Part shown: one piece after another, positions 53,634-59,692 of the stretch
Layout of the letters: the number at the start of each line of letters is the position of its first letter
How positions within the stretch are numbered: position 1 is the first letter of the stretch
Assembly: GCF_003362755.1 (NCBI RefSeq)
Contig: NZ_QKRA01000014.1
Coordinates: 1 to 59,692, forward strand
Direction: 5' to 3'
From: Marinomonas piezotolerans
Lineage (GTDB): Bacteria > Pseudomonadota > Gammaproteobacteria > Pseudomonadales > Marinomonadaceae
Length of the DNA: 59,692 bases
The notes under the pieces: generated by a model
What the model was told of the DNA's origin: nothing
Databases searched by the model: none
What the model saw: the letters and a program-made list of their open reading frames with translations, nothing else
Program-made: the position numbers and the translations under genes

Positions 53634-54857
53634 TCATTTGGCAATCGAAACTGAAATACCTTCGGTACGCCCTCTTTCAACTGCGGAATTGGCGCTGTTT
53701 GCAAGCTCTTCAATGGTTTCACCGTCTTCTGGGAAGGTTGCTAAACCAACGCATAGGTTGAGATGACTACTATCACTAAATTCTAGTACTTTCTTCTCTT
53801 CTTCTCGCGGCATTAAAAATTCGTTGATGAGCTTTTGCGCATCTTTAAGGCTAGTATTTGGTAATAGAAGTAGTAGTTTGTCGTGAGCCACTCGGGCCAA
53901 GATATCTGCTTCTCGAATTTTTTTATAGATATAGCGTGCGGTCGTGTGGATAGCTGTATTACGGTTCTCCAATGGCATGTCTGCCAATAGGCCTCGCGCA
54001 TCTAAGTCTATTTTAGCCATGGTCAATGGAGTGTATTGTCGGCGAGCCAATCCTAGCTGTTTGGTGAAGTGCGTGAGCGCGGCGCCACGGTTAAGCAGCC
54101 CTGTTAATTCATCAAAGGTCGCTTGGGAGCGTAAATGCTCTTCGAGAGCTTTTTGGTGGCTAATATCCTCAACGAACCCGATGAGTTTTAGCACCTTGCC
54201 ATCTTTGCTTTGACTGTATGTACGTCCTCGCTCACGTACCCAAATGTACTCGTCATTTGCTCTTCGAATGCGGTATTCCGCTTCATAGTATTTTTGTTGA
54301 TGATCAATATGCTCTTGCACTGTGCGAATGAGCTTTTCTGCGTCATCTCTATGGATAAGATCATGCCACGCATTTGCGTTATGTGGAGTAGCCTCTAAGG
54401 TACAGCCTAACAGAGAGGCGATAGACTGTGAGCAAGAAATGGTGTCGCTTTCAATTTCCCACATCCAGAGGCCAGCAGATGATTCAGTCAAAGCAAATTT
54501 GAGCAAGGTGTTTTCCGCTGCGGAAAAGTCTAAGTGCTCGGTGTGCGAGATGTAACCTAATGTATAGGCGTCATCAAGGATGCTAAAGCTAATTTCTCCT
54601 GCAATGATTCGGTCTCCAACCTGCAGCTGGGCGGTTACCTTTTCAATACGGCCTTCTTTAACAAGTGATATGGTATCCCGCAAGCATGCCTTGTCATCGT
54701 TTACTAGTTCTGCCCAAGTGGCTTGGCGTGCGGCGCCAACATTGAGGTAGAGATTTTCGAGGTGTTCGTTAGCCGCCACAATCTCTCCGCTTTCAATACG
54801 CGCAACAAAGGCTGGTGTTGGCATATGTTGAAAGGCTATGTTAAATGGAATGGTCAT
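53634..54857 (-). CDS. PAS-domain protein with degenerate GGDEF domain
   Basis: The 407-residue protein has an N-terminal PAS-like region (about 5-110), a PAS/PAC domain (about 115-240; IRRANDEYIWVRERGRTYS, GFVEDISHQKALEEHL) and a GGDEF-type domain (about 245-405) that starts correctly with TFDELTGLLNRGAAL. The active site is destroyed: the GGDEF signature is replaced by VAHDK (RVAHDKLLLLLP), and the metal-binding DxDxFK segment reads KIDLDARGLL. It therefore cannot be a normal diguanylate cyclase; it may be a sensor or GTP/c-di-GMP-independent partner protein. No membrane segments are seen. Confidence 0.87.
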   Translation of the reverse strand: MTIPFNIAFQHMPTPAFVARIESGEIVAANEHLENLYLNVGAARQATWAELVNDDKACLRDTISLVKEGRIEKVTAQLQVGDRIIAGEISFSILDDAYTLGYISHTEHLDFSAAENTLLKFALTESSAGLWMWEIESDTISCSQSIASLLGCTLEATPHNANAWHDLIHRDDAEKLIRTVQEHIDHQQKYYEAEYRIRRANDEYIWVRERGRTYSQSKDGKVLKLIGFVEDISHQKALEEHLRSQATFDELTGLLNRGAALTHFTKQLGLARRQYTPLTMAKIDLDARGLLADMPLENRNTAIHTTARYIYKKIREADILARVAHDKLLLLLPNTSLKDAQKLINEFLMPREEEKKVLEFSDSSHLNLCVGLATFPEDGETIEELANSANSAVERGRTEGISVSIAK

Positions 54858-54901
54858 GTGGCGCTCCTCTTAATCTGTCTGACGGGGTACGTCGTAGGGT
54901 C

Positions 54902-55744
54902 TTACTCAGGTGTAATCCAGCGTAACTGGTAATGAGCATCCGAGTCTTCTGCGAGTATTTCTACTAGGTAGGGTAGAAATCGCTTAGCTTCATTTTCCAA
55001 CGTCCATGGTGGATTGACAATAATCATACCACTTCCCGCCATACCGCGCTTAGTTTCAGTGCCACGAATATTGAGTTCTAATAATAAAGTATTGCGAATG
55101 CTTGTGCGTTGTACGGCATTTAATAAATCATCTGCTTGTCGTCTATTTAGAACTGGATACCAGATGGCATAGGTGCCTTGATTGAAGCGTCTGTAACCTT
55201 CTTCTAGAGCCTTAACAACTTTTTGGTAATCTTGTTTGACTTCGTAAGGTGGGTCCATAAGAACGAAACCACGCTTCTGTGGTGGTGGAAGCATACTTTT
55301 TACAGCGAGAAACCCATCATCTTTAACGACATTTGCCCGACGCTTTTGCGGGAACAATGCTGCGAGTAGAGGGAAATCGTTGGGATGCAGTTCACAAAGA
55401 TGCATCTTGTCTTTAAGGCGTAAATAATGGTCTACGACTTTCGGGCTGCCCGGATAGACTGCTAGTTTATTATCGGGGTTTAACGTTTTAACGATACTAA
55501 CAAAATGCTCAAGCGGTTCAGGTAGGTCAGCTCTTGACATAAGCTTGCCTATTCCAGTGCTAAACTCTTGGTTCAGTTGAGCCTGATCCGAATTGAGCTC
55601 ATATAAGCCAATTCCCGCATGAGTATCAAGGTAGAAGAAAGACGCTTCTTTCTTGGTTAGGTGTCGGCATACTTGGCTGGCAACCAAGTGCTTTAATATA
55701 TCCGCATGGTTTCCTGCGTGGTAAATATGTCGGTAGCTCAGCAT
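54902..55744 (-). CDS. rlmJ: 23S rRNA (adenine-2030-N6)-methyltransferase RlmJ
   Basis: RlmJ methylates A2030 of 23S rRNA. The 280-residue protein has the family start MLSYRHIYHAGNHADILKH, the DTHAGIGLYEL loop for S-adenosylmethionine (about residues 41-51) and the catalytic motif LMDPPYEVKQDY (about 161-172). The C-terminal MAGSGMIIVNPPWTLE is also conserved. It lies between the degenerate GGDEF gene and ilvD with its own transcription direction shared with both. Confidence 0.95.
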   Translation of the reverse strand: MLSYRHIYHAGNHADILKHLVASQVCRHLTKKEASFFYLDTHAGIGLYELNSDQAQLNQEFSTGIGKLMSRADLPEPLEHFVSIVKTLNPDNKLAVYPGSPKVVDHYLRLKDKMHLCELHPNDFPLLAALFPQKRRANVVKDDGFLAVKSMLPPPQKRGFVLMDPPYEVKQDYQKVVKALEEGYRRFNQGTYAIWYPVLNRRQADDLLNAVQRTSIRNTLLLELNIRGTETKRGMAGSGMIIVNPPWTLENEAKRFLPYLVEILAEDSDAHYQLRWITPE

Positions 55745-55765
55745 AAATTTAATTCCGATAGAATG

Positions 55766-55802
55766 AAAAAAGCCGCCCCTCTATCAAAAAGGCGCGGCTT
55801 TT
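55766..55802 (-). terminator. Intrinsic terminator after ilvD
   Basis: AAAAGCCGC and GCGGCTTTT pair around a 17-base loop region that can extend the stem. Read on the minus strand it is followed by TTTTTT, so it ends the ilvD transcript. Confidence 0.85.
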
Positions 55803-55818
55803 AAGTTTCGTTGTGAAA

Positions 55819-57663
55819 CTAGTCTAGTTGATCTAGATCGCGTACTGCGCCTTTGTCAGCACTGGTCGCGAAGTGCGCATAAACTTTTAATGCAGGAGAC
55901 ACCTTGCGTGGGCGAACCTCGGCAGGCTTCCAAGCGTTTGCGCCTTTGGCTTCCATGGTTGCACGTCGGTGTGCCAGCTCTTCGTCAGAGATCATCACGT
56001 TGATGGTTCGATTTGGAATATCGATCAAGATGCGATCACCATTTTCGACAAGTGCGATAGCACCACCCGCTGCAGCCTCTGGAGATACGTGGCCAATAGA
56101 CAGACCTGAGGTGCCGCCTGAGAAGCGACCGTCAGTCAGCAGGGCACAGGCCTTACCAAGCCCCTTAGATTTTATGTACGATGTCGGGTACAACATTTCC
56201 TGCATACCAGGACCACCTTTTGGTCCTTCATAGCGAACGATTACAATGTCACCCGCTTCAACTTTGTCATCCAAGATGTTTTTGACGGCTTCGTCTTGAG
56301 ATTCGGTCACATGTGCTTTGCCTTCAAAGACCAAGATTGACTCGTCCACGCCTGCGCTTTTGACGACGCAGCCATCTTGAGCGATGTTGCCATACAGTAC
56401 GGCCAGACCACCTTCTAATGAAAACGCATTTTCTAAAGAGCGAATGCAACCATTAGCGCGATCGCCATCTAATGTCGGCCAGCGGCTATCTTGACTAAAG
56501 GCGACTTGTGTCGGGATGCCACCAGGGCCTGCTTTAAAGAACTCGACCACTTCTGGGGTTGGTGACTCCATGATGTCCCACTTCTTCAGGCCATCGAGCA
56601 TGGTGTCAGAATGTACAGTATGTACATGACTATGTAATGCCCCTGCACGGTTTAGCTCGCCTAACAGACCAAAGATTCCGCCGGCACGGTGCACGTCCTC
56701 GATATGATATTTCTGTGTATTAGGAGCAACTTTACAAAGTTGAGGCACTTTTCGAGATAAACGATCAATATCTTTCATCGTGAAATCGACTTCGGCTTCA
56801 CGTGCTAACGCTAAGAGGTGAAGGATAGTATTTGTCGATCCACCCATTGCAATATCGAGAGTCATCGCATTTTCAAATGCTTCAAATGTCGCGATCGAGC
56901 GCGGAAGCCATTTCTCTTCGTTTTTCTCGTAGTATTTTTTCGTGATTTCGACGATACGCTGTCCAGCTTCAAGGAAAAGGCGTTTGCGATCTGCGTGCGT
57001 TGCCACGACCGTACCGTTACCTGGAAGGCTTAAACCAAGCGCTTCCGTTAGACAGTTCATTGAGTTAGCGGTGAACATACCCGAGCACGAGCCACAAGTT
57101 GGGCACGCTGAGCGTTCAATTTCCTCAACCATTTCGTCAGATACGCTGTCATCTGCTGCAATGACCATCGCATCGACAAGATCCAGTTTGTGCTCAGAAA
57201 GCTTAGTTTTTCCGGCTTCCATTGGGCCACCGGAAACAAAAATAACCGGTATGTTTAGGCGCATTGCAGCCATCAGCATTCCTGGAGTGATCTTATCGCA
57301 GTTGGATATACAGACCAGTGCATCGGCACAGTGTGCGTTGACCATATATTCAACAGAGTCTGCAATAAGGTCTCGAGAAGGAAGGCTGTAAAGCATGCCG
57401 TCATGGCCCATTGCGATGCCATCATCCACCGCGATAGTATTGAACTCTTTGGCTACGCCACCGGAAGCTTCAATTTCGCGACAGACGAGCTGTCCTAGGT
57501 CTTTTAGATGTACGTGACCTGGCACAAATTGGGTGAATGAGTTAGCGACAGCAATAATCGGTTTGTGAAAGTCATCATCCTTCATGCCTGTTGCACGCCA
57601 AAGCGCACGAGCGCCGGCCATATTACGGCCTGCGGTGGATGTTTTTGAACGATAGTCTGGCAT
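55819..57663 (-). CDS. ilvD: Dihydroxy-acid dehydratase IlvD
   Basis: IlvD dehydrates dihydroxy acids to the keto-acid precursors of valine, isoleucine and leucine with an iron-sulfur cluster. The 614-residue protein (E. coli 616) has the cluster cysteines in [13 protein letters not shown] and [17 protein letters not shown], and the [13 protein letters not shown] and [23 protein letters not shown] signatures (shown in part). ATG 57663 gives [17 protein letters not shown], the normal family start, and GGGGA lies ahead; a GTG at 57675 would add four residues. Confidence 0.97.
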   Translation of the reverse strand: MPDYRSKTSTAGRNMAGARALWRATGMKDDDFHKPIIAVANSFTQFVPGHVHLKDLGQLVCREIEASGGVAKEFNTIAVDDGIAMGHDGMLYSLPSRDLIADSVEYMVNAHCADALVCISNCDKITPGMLMAAMRLNIPVIFVSGGPMEAGKTKLSEHKLDLVDAMVIAADDSVSDEMVEEIERSACPTCGSCSGMFTANSMNCLTEALGLSLPGNGTVVATHADRKRLFLEAGQRIVEITKKYYEKNEEKWLPRSIATFEAFENAMTLDIAMGGSTNTILHLLALAREAEVDFTMKDIDRLSRKVPQLCKVAPNTQKYHIEDVHRAGGIFGLLGELNRAGALHSHVHTVHSDTMLDGLKKWDIMESPTPEVVEFFKAGPGGIPTQVAFSQDSRWPTLDGDRANGCIRSLENAFSLEGGLAVLYGNIAQDGCVVKSAGVDESILVFEGKAHVTESQDEAVKNILDDKVEAGDIVIVRYEGPKGGPGMQEMLYPTSYIKSKGLGKACALLTDGRFSGGTSGLSIGHVSPEAAAGGAIALVENGDRILIDIPNRTINVMISDEELAHRRATMEAKGANAWKPAEVRPRKVSPALKVYAHFATSADKGAVRDLDQLD

Positions 57664-57820
57664 TTGTTTCCCCACAATTAATTTTGCTTTATTTATCCGC
57701 TCATGGTACCAACTTTATTGCATTCGCCCAAAGACTAATTTACCAATATACTGAGTATATAGAGTGCAATGATAATTTGCTCCGCTTACACATAGATAAC
57801 GTTATAAGGTTCGCCTATAT

Positions 57821-59023
57821 ATGAACTACCACAACGTAGCGATTGCTCGACAACCTATAATAGATAATAAACTGTCCACCGTTGCGTATGAGTTATTGTA
57901 TCGTCGCGATGCGCAAGCAGCAGAAGCAGACGTTTATGATCAAGTAGGAGCAACAGCTCAGGTTATAACAACGAGTTTGCTTGATCTCGGTTTGCACAAC
58001 TTAGTAGGGACTGGTAAAGCGTTCGTTAACTTTCCGCGTGGTTATTTGATCAACCCTAGTGGTGTGCCGTTACCAAAAGAGCATACTGTCATAGAGGTCT
58101 TAGAAAGCGCAGGGTTTGATGCAGTGTTGCTCGCTTCGCTACGGCGCTGGCGTAATGCTGGTTATAGTCTGGCGCTTGATGACTTCGTATTTGAACCTAA
58201 GTTAGCACCGTTTGTTGAAATAGCGGACTATGTTAAACTGGATATTCTTGCTTTAGGTAAAGAAGCGTTCCACAAGCAAGTAGAGCTACTAAAGCCTTTC
58301 AAAGTTAAGCTTATCGCAGAAAAAGTTGAAACTTGGGAAGACTATCATTTCGCAAAGTTACTGGATGTGGATTACTACCAAGGGTACTTTTTTGAGAAGC
58401 CCGAGGCGATCTCCAAGAAAGCATCTCGAGTCAACCAATTGACACTTTTGCAATTGATGGCAGCGATGATGAAGGCAGACGATTTATCGATTGGCGAGTT
58501 AGAAGCTATCGTGAGTCAAGATATTGGTTTGGTTCACAAACTATTAAGGTACCTTAACTCGCCAATGACCGGATTGATGGCTTCAGTCGATTCGTTAAAA
58601 CTAGCGATTATGTTGATCGGAGTGGATCAACTAAAGTCCATTACTAATTTGTTGTTGATGTCTGAAATGACTGCAGATCGAGAGGTGCTGCAGATGCAGG
58701 TCCTACTTCGAGCGAAGCATGCAGAGTTGTTCGCGAAGGAGAGAGGGTATGCAAATGAGGATAGGTATTTTTTGGCAGCGATGCTGTCACTAATTGATGT
58801 TTGTGTCGGAGTGGAACTCGATTCAATTCTATCAGAGTTACCTTTACCTATTGAGTTTACTCGTTCGATCATAGAGCGATCTGGCCGGATTGGTCACACT
58901 CTTGATTTGATTGAAGCGTATGAAAAACATCGGCCGATCAAGTCCCCAACTGATGTGCAATTACTAGCTGACACTTATACCGAAGCGGTGAAATGGGTGG
59001 ATAGTTTTAGGGATGCACTTTGA
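57821..59023 (+). CDS. EAL-HDOD signalling protein
   Basis: A 400-residue protein with an N-terminal EAL-type domain (about 1-200) and a C-terminal HDOD domain (about 200-390), the YuxH/CdgJ layout. The EAL signature reads ELL in VAYELLYRR, and the usual metal-binding DDFG is DDFVFEP; KLIAEKVET keeps the AE-x-VE pattern. Loss of several metal ligands suggests it binds or senses without cleaving c-di-GMP. Such proteins influence motility and biofilm in related species. It is divergent from ilvD and directly precedes the CsrB-like RNA gene. Confidence 0.88.
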   Translation: MNYHNVAIARQPIIDNKLSTVAYELLYRRDAQAAEADVYDQVGATAQVITTSLLDLGLHNLVGTGKAFVNFPRGYLINPSGVPLPKEHTVIEVLESAGFDAVLLASLRRWRNAGYSLALDDFVFEPKLAPFVEIADYVKLDILALGKEAFHKQVELLKPFKVKLIAEKVETWEDYHFAKLLDVDYYQGYFFEKPEAISKKASRVNQLTLLQLMAAMMKADDLSIGELEAIVSQDIGLVHKLLRYLNSPMTGLMASVDSLKLAIMLIGVDQLKSITNLLLMSEMTADREVLQMQVLLRAKHAELFAKERGYANEDRYFLAAMLSLIDVCVGVELDSILSELPLPIEFTRSIIERSGRIGHTLDLIEAYEKHRPIKSPTDVQLLADTYTEAVKWVDSFRDAL

Positions 59024-59056
59024 TTATTCTGTAAGTTTTCTTTTGTGGTGTCCTTT

Positions 59057-59074
59057 TGTACGGAAATCCCTACA
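59057..59074 (+). promoter_or_regulatory. GacA/UvrY-box-like site upstream of the CsrB-like RNA
   Basis: The 18 bases TGTACGGAAATCCCTACA fit the GacA upstream activating pattern TGTAAG-N6-CTTACA with two changes and exact spacing. It lies about 140-155 bases ahead of the predicted RNA start, a distance similar to that in known CsrB/RsmZ genes. A second dyad (TCCCTACA-TTTAG-TGTAGGGA) overlaps it. Confidence 0.6.
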
Positions 59075-59178
59075 TTTAGTGTAGGGAATATCTGCAATAT
59101 CTCTTGAAATCAAGAAATTTCTCCGTGATTTGTTCTATATCTATGATAAATAAAAGATTTTTCTGATTTTCTCTTTTT

Positions 59179-59206
59179 TTGAATATTTTAAAAACTGAGG
59201 TAAAGT
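59179..59206 (+). promoter_or_regulatory. Predicted promoter of the CsrB-like RNA
   Basis: A -35-like TTGAAT (59179-59184) and a -10-like TAAAGT (59201-59206) are separated by 16 bases in a very AT-rich stretch, placing the RNA start near 59213. Confidence 0.55.
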
Positions 59207-59212
59207 GTACTC

Positions 59213-59468
59213 ATCCAAACGGAACTCAAGGATTGAGAGGCACATGATGTGCAACAAAGCAGGATGCTTTGTAGGATTTAGATGGAAAAGCTAGGACGGC
59301 TTAGAGATGGATCTAATCGCACAGGAAGTGACGGATTCTAAGGAGCAGAATCATGTGCCAAGGTCGGGCGGATCTCAGGGATGGTTTAACAGGATGTTTC
59401 ACTTATCGGATGAGCGCTTTTCAGGAAGAAAGGCATAAAAATGGGCAGCTTTAGCTGCCCTTTTTTTT
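59213..59468 (+). ncRNA. csrB: CsrB/RsmZ-family small RNA that sequesters CsrA
   Basis: CsrB-type RNAs hold many GGA motifs in hairpin loops and titrate the translational regulator CsrA. In about 250 bases there are fifteen GGA triplets (59221, 59230, 59262, 59274, 59284, 59294, 59309, 59324, 59333, 59342, 59370, 59379, 59392, 59408 and 59424). Many sit in short hairpins, such as CTCA-AGGA-TTGAG, CAAAGC-AGGA-TGCTTTG, CAC-AGGAA-GTG and ATTCT-AAGGAG-AGAAT-like. No open reading frame of note is present, and the region ends with a perfect terminator. A GacA-box-like site and promoter lie upstream. The exact start is predicted, not shown. This RNA explains most of the 500-base gap between the EAL-HDOD gene and the following IS. 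Confidence 0.85.
59443..59468 (+). terminator. Intrinsic terminator of the CsrB-like RNA
   Basis: GGGCAGCT-TT-AGCTGCCC with a run of eight T residues is a textbook rho-independent terminator. Confidence 0.97.
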
Positions 59469-59473
59469 GTGCT

Positions 59474-59692
59474 TGACCCGTCCTAAATAAGGTTGTCACT
59501 TTTCAATACAACAATTGGAGAGTGCAATGACCACAACATCTAAGCGTACACAGCGTGATTATTCTCTTGCCTTTAAATTGGCTGTTGTTGATCAAGTAGA
59601 AAAAGGCGAGCTGACCTACAAACAAGCTCAAAATAAATACGGTATACAAGGCCGTTCTACAGTTTTAGTTTGGCTTCGAAAGCATGGTCGGC
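59474..59692 (+). mobile_element. IS3-family insertion sequence, left part
   Basis: The terminal sequence starts TGACCCGTCCTAAATAAGG at 59474, the TGA-type end common in IS3-family elements, followed after 50 bases by the orfA start. It begins six bases after the T run of the CsrB-like RNA terminator. The rest is beyond the window. It differs from the element at the left edge of the window in both its end and its OrfA. Confidence 0.8.
59527..59692 (+). CDS. IS3-family transposase OrfA, N-terminal part (runs off window)
   Basis: The first 55 codons of a transposase OrfA are present: MTTTSKRTQRDYSLAFKLAVV and the helix-turn-helix region KQAQNKYGIQGRSTVLVWLRKHG. GGAGAG stands ahead of the ATG. 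OrfA binds the terminal repeats and is usually fused to OrfB by frameshift; OrfB is not in the window. Confidence 0.85.
   Translation, partial: MTTTSKRTQRDYSLAFKLAVVDQVEKGELTYKQAQNKYGIQGRSTVLVWLRKHGR

Noticed and set aside
59065..59086. Inverted repeat TCCCTACA-TTTAG-TGTAGGGA considered as a terminator of the EAL-HDOD gene
   Set aside because: No T run follows it; it overlaps the GacA-box-like site and is more plausibly part of the sRNA control region.
1..59692. CRISPR arrays, tRNA or rRNA genes, prophage structural genes
   Set aside because: No regularly spaced repeats, no cloverleaf candidates and no phage structural or lysis proteins were found on either strand; the recombinase stands alone.

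Overview
The window reads as chromosome of a marine gammaproteobacterium, most likely an Oceanospirillales member close to Marinomonas. This is inferred from housekeeping gene order (ypjD/ffh, rpsP-rimM-trmD-rplS, hom-thrC, ygfB-pepP-ubiH, rppH-ptsP-lgt-thyA), a Vibrio-like 283-residue ThyA, several c-di-GMP and HDOD signalling genes, and a CsrB-type sRNA. No species can be fixed from the sequence alone.

Bases 1 to about 13,100 are a horizontally acquired island. From the left it holds the end of an IS3-family element that has cut into hsdS; a same-strand defence cluster (hsdS 3' part, Kiwa genes kwaA and kwaB, a dNTP triphosphohydrolase of the Dgt family, a ruined rhuM, hsdR, a YgjP-like metalloprotease and an unrecognised cysteine-rich protein); an IS66 remnant; a remnant of an ISL3-family metal-resistance element resembling ISPpu12 (tnpA stub, lspA, CDF transporter, MerR regulator, one terminal repeat); and a tyrosine recombinase of GmtY-like appearance. 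The island ends inside greB: only the last 109 codons of greB remain, directly beyond the recombinase gene, which marks the right-hand attachment junction.

From 13,430 onwards the sequence is ordinary chromosome with small accessory groups. A TAXI-type TRAP transporter, a DapA-family lyase/aldolase and a divergent LysR regulator (13.5-18.5 kb) form a catabolic cassette. Then come YecE-like and NIF3/YqfO-like genes, a Nudix hydrolase, a CorC-type transporter, ypjD, the SRP gene ffh and the rpsP-rimM-trmD-rplS translation operon. These are followed by dsbC, hom and thrC (protein disulfide isomerisation and threonine synthesis), rsmE, a diguanylate cyclase, recJ, folD, ygfB-pepP-ubiH, a ferric iron ABC operon, an HDOD protein and rlmI. 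Next are a NAT-DMT transporter-Crp operon, a cupin, a HAD phosphatase, rppH, ptsP, lgt, thyA, folA, yjbQ, a degenerate PAS-GGDEF protein, rlmJ, ilvD and an EAL-HDOD protein.

The right end (59.0-59.5 kb) carries no protein gene. It holds a strong candidate CsrB/RsmZ-family regulatory RNA with fifteen GGA motifs, a GacA/UvrY-box-like site upstream and a perfect intrinsic terminator. Immediately after that terminator a second IS3-family element begins and runs off the window.

The most noteworthy items are the greB-disrupting defence island with Kiwa nested in a type I restriction locus whose hsdS is broken, the uncharacterised cysteine-rich gene at the end of that cluster, and the CsrB-like RNA.
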